Of a stretch of DNA of 64,000 nucleotides, positions 8,056-16,041 are shown piece by piece; position 1 is the first letter of the stretch; the number at the start of each line of letters is the position of its first letter. A program made the position numbers and the translations under genes. This DNA comes from CAWBRT01 sp963832365 (GTDB taxonomy: Bacteria > Acidobacteriota > Terriglobia > Terriglobales > Acidobacteriaceae): NCBI GenBank assembly GCA_963832365.1, contig CAWHUL010000013.1, forward strand, positions 62,001 to 126,000, in the 5' to 3' direction. A model generated the notes under the pieces. It ran no database searches, was not told the DNA's origin, and saw only the letters and a list, made by a program, of their open reading frames with translations.

Positions 8056-9348
8056 ATGAACGACCGAATGTCGCGCCAACTGAGTGAAGTCGATCCCGAG
8101 ATTGCGCAAGCAATCGCCAACGAAGAAGCCCGCCAGCACGATGGCCTGGAGCTGATTGCTTCGGAAAACTTCGTCAGCGAAGCCGTGCTGGAAGCCGCCG
8201 GATCGGTGTTCACCAATAAATACGCCGAGGGATACCCCGCGAAGCGCTACTACGGAGGCTGCGAGTTCGCCGACGTGGTCGAGAATCTCGCCCGCGATCG
8301 CGCCAAGCAACTATTCGGCGCCGAGTATGCCAACGTGCAACCGCACTCGGGTTCTTCGGCCAACATGGAGGCTTACGCCGCTGTCGTGCAGCCGGGCGAT
8401 ACCGTAATGGGACTTGATCTGGCCCACGGCGGCCACCTGACGCATGGGCACAAACTCAGCTTCTCGGGCAAGACCTACCACATCGTCTCCTACGGGGTTG
8501 CGCGCGAAACCGAGACGATCGATTACGACGAGTTGCAAAAGATCGCCGAGCGCGAGCGACCCAAGCTGATCATCGGCGGCGGTTCGGCATACCCGCGCAT
8601 CATCGATTTCGCCCGCATGCGGCAGATCGCCGATCAGGTCGGAGCCGTTTACCTGGTTGACATGGCGCACTTTGCCGGCCTGGTCGCCGGAGGCGTGCAC
8701 CCCTCGCCCGTGCCGCACGCCCAGATCGTCACTTCGACCACGCACAAGACCTTGCGCGGCCCCCGCGCCGGGTTGATTCTGGCGAATGCCGCTATGGGAG
8801 CCAATATCGACCGCAGTGTCTTCCCCGGCGCGCAGGGCGGCCCCCTGGTGCACATCATTGCGGCCAAGGCCGTCTGTTTCAAGGAAGCGATGGAACCCGG
8901 CTTCAAGGTCTACGCCAAGCAGATCGTCGTGAACGCGAAGGTTATGGCCGAAACGTTGGCTGCCGAGGGATTCCGCATCATCTCCGGCGGAACCGACACG
9001 CACCTGATGCTGGTCGACGTCTTCAGCAAGGGCATGTTCGGCAGCGAAGCCGAAAAGGCCCTGGGCGAGGCTGGAATCACTGTGAACAAGAATGCCATCC
9101 CGTTTGACGCCAACCCGCCGATGAAGCCGAGCGGCATCCGCGTCGGCACCCCGGCGCTCACCACGCGCGGGATGAAAGAGAAAGAAATGCGGCAGATCGG
9201 CCGCTGGATTGCCGAGGCGCTCAACAACCGGACCAATGCCGATGTTCTGGGACGCATCCGCCGTCAGGTTTACGAGCTGGCTGAGGCCTTTCCGCTTTAC
9301 CTGGAGCGGCGTCGGAGGCACGTCGCGGAGCTGGCAGTTAAGGCGTAA
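8056..9348 (+). CDS. glyA: Serine hydroxymethyltransferase
   Basis: A cytoplasmic PLP enzyme converting serine and tetrahydrofolate into glycine and methylene-tetrahydrofolate, the main one-carbon source. The 430-residue product shows LELIASENFVSEAVLEA, the NKYAEGYPAKRYYGGC substrate loop, VDMAHFAGLVAGG, and the PLP-lysine motif TSTTHKTLRGPRAG. AAGGAG lies nine bases before the ATG at 8056, which is preferred over the GTG 18 bases upstream. It is downstream of rpiB and the broken TAXI gene. The 90 bases before it hold a possible leader, but I recognise no riboswitch class. It links functionally to folP and folC elsewhere in the window. Confidence 0.98.
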   Translation: MNDRMSRQLSEVDPEIAQAIANEEARQHDGLELIASENFVSEAVLEAAGSVFTNKYAEGYPAKRYYGGCEFADVVENLARDRAKQLFGAEYANVQPHSGSSANMEAYAAVVQPGDTVMGLDLAHGGHLTHGHKLSFSGKTYHIVSYGVARETETIDYDELQKIAERERPKLIIGGGSAYPRIIDFARMRQIADQVGAVYLVDMAHFAGLVAGGVHPSPVPHAQIVTSTTHKTLRGPRAGLILANAAMGANIDRSVFPGAQGGPLVHIIAAKAVCFKEAMEPGFKVYAKQIVVNAKVMAETLAAEGFRIISGGTDTHLMLVDVFSKGMFGSEAEKALGEAGITVNKNAIPFDANPPMKPSGIRVGTPALTTRGMKEKEMRQIGRWIAEALNNRTNADVLGRIRRQVYELAEAFPLYLERRRRHVAELAVKA

Positions 9349-9476
9349 CGGGTGCGCTATTAGGGTTGGTGCCCCCTAAGTCGACGGCTGAAATGCATAG
9401 ATCGTCACGTCGGTTCGCAAAAGCCGCGAACCTCCTCACGATGACACCGCAGCGCAGGATGCAACTCAGAAATTGT

Positions 9477-10187
9477 TCAGCTCTTCATCTTCTTGCCGAA
9501 CAAGGCTGCGCCGATTGCGCCCCCAAGTCCGCTCAGGAGGATAAATAGCAAGCCAAAGAGGCACAGCGAAAAAGCAAACACCGCGGCTAGCCCGCCGGGG
9601 GTGGAGACCATGTCCCCGAGGTTCTTTACCATCTGCTGCGCCGCCGCATCGGAATTGACCGCCAGGGCCTCTTTGAGCCGCTCCTGCATGGCTTCGCGCA
9701 GGGCCACGCGGTTCTCGGCATTGAACATGCCGAAGACGCTCATGCCGGCGTTGAGCAGGAAGCCAAAGAAACCGGCCAGCGCCCCTATGCGGAAGCCGCG
9801 CCGGGGAGGCACGGAGACATAGGGCATCCGGCGCTTGTAAAGCGTGATGGCGATTCCCCCGGCGGCCACCATGGACAGCGTGATAAAGGGTACCAACGGG
9901 ACGAGGCTGCCAAGTCCGGCGGCAAACCCCGCCGCCAGCGCCGAATAAATCACGATGCGGCGCTCGTATTTGGCTGCTTGAGAGGCCTCGGCCTGTCTGA
10001 ACAAGGCGTTTGCACGCAGCGCAGCGCCGGCTTCGGCCGTGGGTGGTTCTTCGCCGGTCACGCCCGGCGCCGGGCCGTCAAGTTCCTCGCTGGCGAGCGT
10101 CACTCGTATCTGTGGCGCACCACAGCTAGGGCAGAAGGGCACCCCGTCCGCCACCGTTGCAGCACATTTTTTGCAGCTATGCTCCAC
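9477..10187 (-). CDS. Zinc-ribbon membrane protein, unknown function
   Basis: A 236-residue protein with an N-terminal zinc ribbon (CKKCAATVADGVPFCPSCG, two CxxC pairs) followed by a linker rich in Ala, Glu and Pro. There are about four membrane helices: around residues 80-95 and 98-118 (IVIYSALAAGFAAGLGSLVP and PFITLSMVAAGGIAITLY), about 133-153 (IGALAGFFGFLLNAGMSVFG) and the C-terminal LAAVFAFSLCLFGLLFILLS. Between the third and fourth is a soluble helical segment (NRVALREAMQERLKEALAVN). This architecture is common in soil bacteria but has no fixed function. The zinc ribbon may bind a protein or nucleic acid partner at the cytoplasmic face. Convergent with glyA. Confidence 0.75.
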   Translation of the reverse strand: MEHSCKKCAATVADGVPFCPSCGAPQIRVTLASEELDGPAPGVTGEEPPTAEAGAALRANALFRQAEASQAAKYERRIVIYSALAAGFAAGLGSLVPLVPFITLSMVAAGGIAITLYKRRMPYVSVPPRRGFRIGALAGFFGFLLNAGMSVFGMFNAENRVALREAMQERLKEALAVNSDAAAQQMVKNLGDMVSTPGGLAAVFAFSLCLFGLLFILLSGLGGAIGAALFGKKMKS

Positions 10188-10266
10188 AAAAGCAAGTTAG
10201 CAGCCAAGGCGCTGGTGTGCAAGCCGGACCGACAGGCGTTGCATTCATGCCCCGTTCACTCACGTG

Positions 10267-10745
10267 CTATAGATGTGCCAGTTTTTTAACCGGGCCAATC
10301 TCAAGGAGTCGTTCGAGCGCAGCCACCCGCATCTCAAGGGCTTCAAGCGAGAGGACGATGAGAGTGCCCGTGGCTTTTTCAGGCCGAAAAAGACCTTTCC
10401 ATTTTTCTTGGAATTTATCGTCGGGTTTTTTCCTTATGTCCTGGCGGCTCCTGAGAGCAGGTTTTAGCACGCCAAACGCAACCTGTTCTGCGGCCTCACG
10501 GACATCGCGATCCTCGAAGCCTTTCGCTGTCCACCAGCTTACCTCCGTGATGTAGTCCGGATTTATCCCAACAGCGGAAGTTCCTGTAGCCACGCTGCTG
10601 TCCCTGTTACGGAGATGTTGCTCTAAGCGAGTCCTGAGTGCACCTGTGACGCGACGTATGCGACATACCGACCCCGCCCTGTACCATAAAGAGCATAAAC
10701 TGCAGGTTTCTGTGGCACTTCTTTCAGGAAGTACACTTTCTTCAT
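10267..10745 (-). pseudogene. GIY-YIG-like protein, frameshifted
   Basis: Resembles small bacterial proteins with a GIY-YIG nuclease-type fold that contain the signature EQHLRNRDSSVATGTSAVG followed by NPDYITEVSWW. The N-terminal part lies in another frame: MKKVYFLKEVPQKPAVYALY then GTGRGRYVAYV, starting with the ATG at 10745 and running into a stop. Joining the frames near 10650-10655, where a TCGCGTC run would need one more G, restores YVGVTGALRTRLEQHL, the expected second half of the GIY-YIG motif. The protein would then be about 160 residues. The surrounding 1.1 kb is visibly poorer in G+C than its neighbours, which suggests recent acquisition. Whether the break is real or a base-call error is open. 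Confidence 0.65.
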
Positions 10746-10908
10746 CGTACCAACACCCTTTTTTAGGCTTCAAACAGCCGAATGGTCGAATGAAGTCCGG
10801 CAACTTACGGTCGTAAACAGCCAAAGCCGCAACGAGTATCTGTGCCTCGGCACTCAGACATCAAGTCCAGCACATCGAATTGATTCCATGCCGCCCTTCT
10901 CTTTTTGC

Positions 10909-11340
10909 TTACTTCCCCTTAACGTAATGCAAATCACAAGGAACCTCGTCAACAGTACCGTCTTCAAACTTTACCGTAGCGAGCCTCACTGTTCCACGTT
11001 GAGGACTACCAACTAGGAGTTCTGGAGCTGATTGGCGGAGAAGTAGCCACCGGCGATGCTTCTTTCCCGGCTTCAAATCGACAGCCCAAACCCACGAATC
11101 ATACATTTTGTGCGGCTTGTCTACAGCATCAAATGACGTTACCTCCCACGCCAGCCCAGTCACAGTACGGGTGCTTGTGTTCTTAACTTCCAACGTCGTA
11201 TGGTAGTCAGCACCAGCAAGGGCCCCAACCACGTCAATGTCTAACAGCTTAAACTTCACAACCTGCACTGGACAATCAGAAGCCCCAGCGAAGCCAAGAC
11301 TTGCAAAAATCACAATCGCAAATAGCAACGACTTTTTCAC
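10909..11340 (-). CDS. Secreted protein of unknown function
   Basis: A 143-residue protein starting VKKSLLFAIVIFASLGFAGA, a clear signal peptide with cleavage expected near ASDC. The mature part is beta-rich (VVKFKLLDIDVVGALAGADY, HTTLEVKNTSTRTVTGLAWE) and looks like an immunoglobulin-like or transport-associated beta sandwich with two Cys that could pair. AAGGGGGAAAA directly before the GTG supports this start; the open frame continues 17 codons upstream without a ribosome site. It shares the lower-GC composition of the adjacent GIY-YIG remnant. I do not recognise a named family. Confidence 0.6.
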   Translation of the reverse strand: MKKSLLFAIVIFASLGFAGASDCPVQVVKFKLLDIDVVGALAGADYHTTLEVKNTSTRTVTGLAWEVTSFDAVDKPHKMYDSWVWAVDLKPGKKHRRWLLLRQSAPELLVGSPQRGTVRLATVKFEDGTVDEVPCDLHYVKGK

Positions 11341-11540
11341 TTTTCCCCCTTGGGCGCTGCAGAGATTACACCACTTTGTCCTGTACCGCACTATGCTAAA
11401 TCCCCTACTTTAGTCGCACTGAGCGACAATAGCGCCAGCGAACGCGGCTGGCAGCGCAACTCAGCATCGCCGCATGGCGCCCTGCCCGCTTGCATCGTAT
11501 TGAGTTACACTCGCCCTGTCGGCTCTGCGAACACCCGGAT

Positions 11541-12932
11541 ATGAGTGAACCCTCGCAATTCGCCTTTGAATTTCAGTCGGTTCCCGAGCGCCACATCTGG
11601 AAGGTCGGCGAACTGATTTCGTCGCTGCGCACACGTCTGGAGCGCGAGTACACCGACGTGTGGGTCGAGGGTGAGATCTCCAACCTGCGTCCGGCCGGCT
11701 CCGGTCATCTCTACTTCACGCTCAACGATGGCGAGGCCCAGCTTCGCATTGTGATTTTTCGCATGCAGGCGCGCCTGTTGCGATTCAAGCCGGAGAACGG
11801 CTTGCGGGTAATTGCCCGCGGACGCCTCAGCATTTACGAAGGCCGGGGCGAGTTGCAGATGATCGGCGAATTCCTCGAGCCGGTCGGGGTAGGCGCCCTC
11901 CAAGTCGCCTTTGAGCAGCTCAAGAAGAAGCTCGCCGCCGAAGGTCTGTTCGACACTGGGCGCAAAAAACCAATCCCTGTGCTGCCGCGCCGCATCGGCA
12001 TCGTGACCTCTCCGCATGGAGCCGCCATTCAGGACATTCTCAACATCCTGCGCCGCCGTCACGGGTCGGTCGACGTGTTGATTTACCCCGCGCAGGTGCA
12101 GGGCGAAGCCGCGCCGCGCGAGGTCGCGGCCGGGGTACGACACTTCAATCGCAACCGGCTGGCCGATGTCATCATCGTTGCCCGGGGCGGCGGTTCGTTC
12201 GAGGATCTGGCGGCGTTCAACGATGAATCGCTGGCGCGCGCCATCGCCGAAAGTGGTTTGCCGGTAATCTCGGCCGTGGGACACGAGACCGACTTCACCA
12301 TTTGCGACTTTGTGGCCGATTTGCGTGCGCCGACGCCATCAGCCGCGGCGGAGCTGGTCATACGCTCCAAGCAGGGACTGCAGGAGAGCCTCGCCGGTCT
12401 GGGCACGCGTCTCGGACGCGGGGCCCGTTTCCAGTTGCTCACGGCGCGGCAGCGGCTCACGCGGCTCGCGCAGAATATGGCCTTCGCCCGCATGCAGGAG
12501 CTCATAGCGCGTCGCCAGCAGAGGGTTGACGAGCTGGCTTTTCGCCTGGCGGCCGCCCAGCAGAAGCAGATGCGCGCCTTTCACCGACGTGTTGACGTCG
12601 CCGGTGCCCGGCTGCGGCATCAGGAGCTGCAAAACCGCTTGAGCGCCATGCGTCGCGAACTGGCGGTTCGAGTTACGGCATTAGGCAGCGCGGTGCGCCA
12701 CCTGATCGAGAATCGGACGGCGAAACTTCAGCGCCTCGGAAGCCAGTTGCAGGCGCTCTCGCCGCTCGGCATTCTGGAGCGCGGCTACGCCCTGGTGTTT
12801 GACGAGCAGGGCAATCTGGTTACAAGCAGCGCGCAGCTTTCCCCCGGACAGCAAGTGCGCGGGCGAGTGGCACGCGGAGGCTTCAGTGCCCGCGTAGAGC
12901 GGGTTGAACCGGAAGAACCGTGGGACAAGTGA
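11541..12932 (+). CDS. xseA: Exodeoxyribonuclease VII large subunit
   Basis: XseA with XseB forms exonuclease VII, which degrades single-stranded DNA into oligonucleotides. The 463-residue product has the N-terminal OB-fold domain (ERHIWKVGELISSLRTRLE, VWVEGEISNLRPAGSGHLYF), the catalytic core segments RIGIVTSPHGAAIQDILN, IIVARGGGSFEDLAAFND and SAVGHETDFTICDFVADLRA followed by PTPSAAAE, then the long coiled-coil region and C-terminal GYALVFDEQG. Start ATG at 11541 agrees with the family N-terminus. No xseB gene follows; instead there is a palindromic repeat. The small subunit is presumably encoded elsewhere. Confidence 0.96.
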   Translation: MSEPSQFAFEFQSVPERHIWKVGELISSLRTRLEREYTDVWVEGEISNLRPAGSGHLYFTLNDGEAQLRIVIFRMQARLLRFKPENGLRVIARGRLSIYEGRGELQMIGEFLEPVGVGALQVAFEQLKKKLAAEGLFDTGRKKPIPVLPRRIGIVTSPHGAAIQDILNILRRRHGSVDVLIYPAQVQGEAAPREVAAGVRHFNRNRLADVIIVARGGGSFEDLAAFNDESLARAIAESGLPVISAVGHETDFTICDFVADLRAPTPSAAAELVIRSKQGLQESLAGLGTRLGRGARFQLLTARQRLTRLAQNMAFARMQELIARRQQRVDELAFRLAAAQQKQMRAFHRRVDVAGARLRHQELQNRLSAMRRELAVRVTALGSAVRHLIENRTAKLQRLGSQLQALSPLGILERGYALVFDEQGNLVTSSAQLSPGQQVRGRVARGGFSARVERVEPEEPWDK

Positions 12933-12950
12933 AATTCGCGCAATACTAAC

Positions 12951-13093
12951 TGTGTCATTCTGAGCGACCACAGGGGAGCGAAGAATCCCAGCACAGCGTT
13001 TAGCTGAATTGCAGCCGGAGGATTTCATCCAAAATCCCGGAGCAGCGCGGGATCGGACAGGTTTCTGGGATGCTTCGCTGCGCTCAGCATGAC
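12951..13093. repeat. Palindromic repeat, family A copy 1
   Basis: An imperfect inverted repeat of about 140 bases. The left arm reads TGTCATTCTGAGCGA then GCGAAGAATCCCAGCA, and the right arm TGGGATGCTTCGC then TGCGCTCAGCATGAC. Related copies lie at 18196-18283, 37990-38097 and 43821-44020. It lies downstream of xseA and downstream of the convergent hydrolase gene, so it could act as a bidirectional transcript end. Confidence 0.75.
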
Positions 13094-13197
13094 TCCGGGG
13101 TTATGTCACAAACTTTTGGAACGCCACACTACGCAGCAAGAGTATCAAGCAACTTTTCGCTTCGTTCGTCTCGAATCCGCCGTGTACGAGCTTTTCC

Positions 13198-14217
13198 TCA
13201 AAGTATCTTGAACAGCGGCTCGCTGCTTCGTGTGCGGCCGGTCCCCAGGACATTTTCAGCCAGCACTTCGGGAGCGTCTTCCGGCAATAGGTGCGACGCC
13301 TGCGGCACAAATACCGGCTCGCCGCAGTGTGGCAGAGAATCGCGCAGCAGGTAAGGCAACAGCTTGCTGCGAAACGTCGGGTCCTGTTGTCCCCAGAGAA
13401 TCTGCACTTTGGCCGGCAGCTTCGCGACCTGCGTCGCCAGTTCCCGCATGGCCGCAAGTTGCGACTCGCGGGCGTCGGGTTGGAACATGCGTGCGAAAGC
13501 CAGCGGCGCCGCTCGCTGATCGTTCCGCCGGAAAGGATAACCATAGCCGTCGCGTACTGGCTGCTCCAGCGTCTTCGCCGCCGCCCATTGCAGCGCCGGG
13601 AAGGACGTGAGCGTCCAGTGCCGCAGCATGAATCCCATTTTGCCGCGAGCCATGGCAGGCAAGAAAGGCAGCCGTTCGGCGGCATCGGCCGCGTGCGGAT
13701 GCACCCACGCGTTGACGAGCACGATCCGGGTTACGTTCTCGGGAAAACGCACGGCGTAACGGAAGCCGATTATGCCGGCCATGCCGTGCAGCACCAACGT
13801 CAGCTTTGGCAGCTTGAGTTCGGCAAGAAGCTGGCTGAGGTTCTCCGTATGCTGCTCCAGCGTATGGTATGCCGCATTGTGTGGCTTGCTGGAAAGCCCG
13901 AAGCCAACCAGGTCAGGGGCAATCACCCGGTGATGTCTGCGCGCTTCCGCGATCAGCTTGCGGAACAGGAACGACCACGTCAGATTGCCATGAACAAGCA
14001 CCAGCGGAGGCGCATTTTCCGGCCCTTCGTCTACAAAGCTCATCCGTTCATAGGGTCCGGCGGATTCCCCGGGGTGCGGCTTATGCGCCACCGGGACTTC
14101 GCCGTTGAGTGCCGGTTTTGCCACCGGGACCGCAACGTGCACCATTCGGGTGCGGAACGGGTAAAGCGCGCGGATCGGATCGGGTAGCTTTGTCGGAAAC
14201 GATTCGGTAATCATCAA
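13198..14217 (-). CDS. Alpha/beta hydrolase (haloalkane dehalogenase-like), nucleophile missing
   Basis: A 339-residue alpha/beta-hydrolase-fold protein resembling haloalkane dehalogenases and related hydrolases. The N-terminal region FRTRMVHV and FVDEGPENAPPLVLVHGN are followed by the oxyanion loop HGNLTWSFLFRKL and the IAPDLVGFGLSSKP stretch. The nucleophile elbow reads LTLVLHGMAGIIGFRYA, where the catalytic Asp or Ser position (residue 145) is Gly. The acid (WGQQDP, Asp279) and base (PQASHLLPEDAP, His309) are kept. The codon is GGC, one base from GAC. It may therefore be inactive or repurposed. It lies divergent from cdaA with about 240 bases between. Confidence 0.82.
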   Translation of the reverse strand: MMITESFPTKLPDPIRALYPFRTRMVHVAVPVAKPALNGEVPVAHKPHPGESAGPYERMSFVDEGPENAPPLVLVHGNLTWSFLFRKLIAEARRHHRVIAPDLVGFGLSSKPHNAAYHTLEQHTENLSQLLAELKLPKLTLVLHGMAGIIGFRYAVRFPENVTRIVLVNAWVHPHAADAAERLPFLPAMARGKMGFMLRHWTLTSFPALQWAAAKTLEQPVRDGYGYPFRRNDQRAAPLAFARMFQPDARESQLAAMRELATQVAKLPAKVQILWGQQDPTFRSKLLPYLLRDSLPHCGEPVFVPQASHLLPEDAPEVLAENVLGTGRTRSSEPLFKIL

Positions 14218-14459
14218 GTCCTATTCCACCCGGCACGGCAACCACGGCGCGCACCGGGGAGCCCTGGGAACAGCGCCTCCAGGAAAGGTGAACGTCTCTA
14301 TTTGGATGCCGGATGCCCCGGCCTGGACTGTGTGCCTCGTCCGTGCGCTTCGATTGGAGGCCGACGTTACGAGTTCGGATCAGGGTCGTTTCCCTGAGAA
14401 AAGACCCGGCATACTGCATTACAATGGGGTGTAAGCACGTTGCGCTGTGGGTATATCGC

Positions 14460-15341
14460 ATGCATCTGCTCACCAACATTTCGGAGCGCTTGGCGTCCTT
14501 GTCTGTGTGGGCGGTTGTCGACATACTGCTGGTGGCTGTACTCATCTACCAGTTTCTTTTGCTGATTCGGGGTACGCGCGCGGCGCCCATGCTGGTCGGG
14601 GTCGGAGCCCTGGTGCTGACGTTTTACGTGGCGCACAAGACCGATCTGCGCACGCTTGACTGGCTGATCGGTACGCTGTTGCCGTACGGAATTTTCGCCT
14701 TGATTGTCGTATTTGCAGGAGAGATTCGCCAGGTGCTGGCGCGTATTGGCCGCCGCCTTACTCTCAGCCGCTCGGGTCAGGCCAGCGTCAGCGAGGTCTA
14801 CGACGATATTATCCTGGCCGCAAACTTGTTTTCGCAGAACCAGACCGGCGCGTTGATCGTGATTGAGCGCGAGATCGGGCTGCGCACGTACATTGAAAGC
14901 GGGGTCCCGCTGGACGCACAGCTTTCTTACGATCTGCTGGCTACCATCTTCAGACCCAGCGCGCCGCTGCACGACGGCGCGGTCATTGTGAAAAAGGACC
15001 GCATCGCCGCCGCCGCCTGCTTCCTTCCGCTGTCGATCAATCCGCTGCTCTCGACACAACTTGGCACGCGGCACCGCGCAGGCATCGGCATCACGGAGGA
15101 AACCGATGCGATCTCCGTCATCGTCTCCGAGGAGACCGGCGGCATCAGCCTGGCGGTTGCCGGGAACATCGAACGCGAATTATCGCCGGAGCGTTTGCGG
15201 GAACGCATGAGCGAGTTATTGCGGCACCTCGTCCGTCCCGGCGCAGCGGACGGCTCCGAATCCGCCACTCCCGAACTCGACCAACAATTCGAGCAGATCG
15301 GCCGCAATCCCGATGGCAGCCAGCCGGAGGTCGAAAAGTAA
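14460..15341 (+). CDS. cdaA: Diadenylate cyclase CdaA
   Basis: Membrane-bound DAC-domain enzyme that condenses two ATP into cyclic di-AMP, a second messenger for osmolyte and cell-wall homeostasis. The 293-residue product has three N-terminal membrane helices (residues about 15-35, 42-58 and 68-88) and a DAC domain with the DGA motif (APLHDGAVIV, residues 172-174) and the RHR motif (GTRHRAGIGITEETD, residues 204-206). The start at MHLLTNISERLASLS matches the family; the frame is open 49 codons further upstream. The ybbR gene begins one base after its stop, and glmM follows, the classical cdaA-cdaR-glmM operon. Confidence 0.97.
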   Translation: MHLLTNISERLASLSVWAVVDILLVAVLIYQFLLLIRGTRAAPMLVGVGALVLTFYVAHKTDLRTLDWLIGTLLPYGIFALIVVFAGEIRQVLARIGRRLTLSRSGQASVSEVYDDIILAANLFSQNQTGALIVIEREIGLRTYIESGVPLDAQLSYDLLATIFRPSAPLHDGAVIVKKDRIAAAACFLPLSINPLLSTQLGTRHRAGIGITEETDAISVIVSEETGGISLAVAGNIERELSPERLRERMSELLRHLVRPGAADGSESATPELDQQFEQIGRNPDGSQPEVEK

Positions 15342-15342
15342 G

Positions 15343-16020
15343 ATGCTCGACTTCGTTCGCCAGCTATTCACCCGCCATATCGGACTCAAAGTGCTTTCGC
15401 TGGCCGTTGCCATGCTGCTGTGGTGGACGGTGGCGCGTGAGCCCGAGGCGGAAGTGCTGATGAATGTTCCGATCGAGTTCTACCAGGTCCCGAAAGCCTT
15501 GGTGTTCAGCTCCGAAGTTGCTCCGCATGTGCAACTCCGCGTCCGCGGTTCGGCGCGCGTGCTGCGCGAACTGGGGCAGATGAACATCCACCCGGTGATC
15601 GATCTTTCCGGTGCGACTCAGGGCGAACGCACGTATCCCATTCGCGCTAATTCCATCCGCATGCCCAAAGGCGCTGAGATCGAACAGATTATTCCGGCGC
15701 AGCTTCGCCTGAGCCTCGACCGGCCGGAACAACGTCTGGTTCCCGTGCGCGCGCGAATCACCGGCACGCTGGTTTCCGGATTCCACATCGCGGCAACCAC
15801 GGTTGCGCCGCCAACGGTGATGATCGACGGGCCGAGCCTTCGCGTCGCGCTGATTGAAAATGCCTTTACTGATCCGATCGATGCCACCGGCGTAATCGGC
15901 AGTGCCACGTTTACGACCAATGCTTACACGACAGATCCCCTGGTAAAGATCAGCAACCCCCAACCGATGCGAGTGACCGTCGTGACGCAGAAGTCGCCAT
16001 CCGAAGGTAAAGTTGAATAA
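15343..16020 (+). CDS. YbbR-like protein (CdaR), regulator of CdaA
   Basis: YbbR-domain protein, in Firmicutes called CdaR, that binds and modulates CdaA at the outer face of the membrane. The 225-residue product has one N-terminal membrane helix (IGLKVLSLAVAMLLWWTVA), then two YbbR-type beta domains: EVLMNVPIEFYQVPKALVF with VQLRVRGSARVLREL in the first, and VPVRARITGTLVSGFHI with PTVMIDGPSLRVALI in the second. Family members have two to four such repeats, so it is at the short end. The ATG one base after the cdaA stop is used; an upstream ATG overlapping cdaA by 29 bases is possible. Followed by glmM after 21 bases. Confidence 0.92.
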   Translation: MLDFVRQLFTRHIGLKVLSLAVAMLLWWTVAREPEAEVLMNVPIEFYQVPKALVFSSEVAPHVQLRVRGSARVLRELGQMNIHPVIDLSGATQGERTYPIRANSIRMPKGAEIEQIIPAQLRLSLDRPEQRLVPVRARITGTLVSGFHIAATTVAPPTVMIDGPSLRVALIENAFTDPIDATGVIGSATFTTNAYTTDPLVKISNPQPMRVTVVTQKSPSEGKVE

Positions 16021-16041
16021 TCGTCAGGAACACGGGCCATC

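Noticed and set aside
9366..9548. Possible 60-codon gene after glyA
   Set aside because: No ribosome site, random composition, and overlaps the zinc-ribbon gene end.
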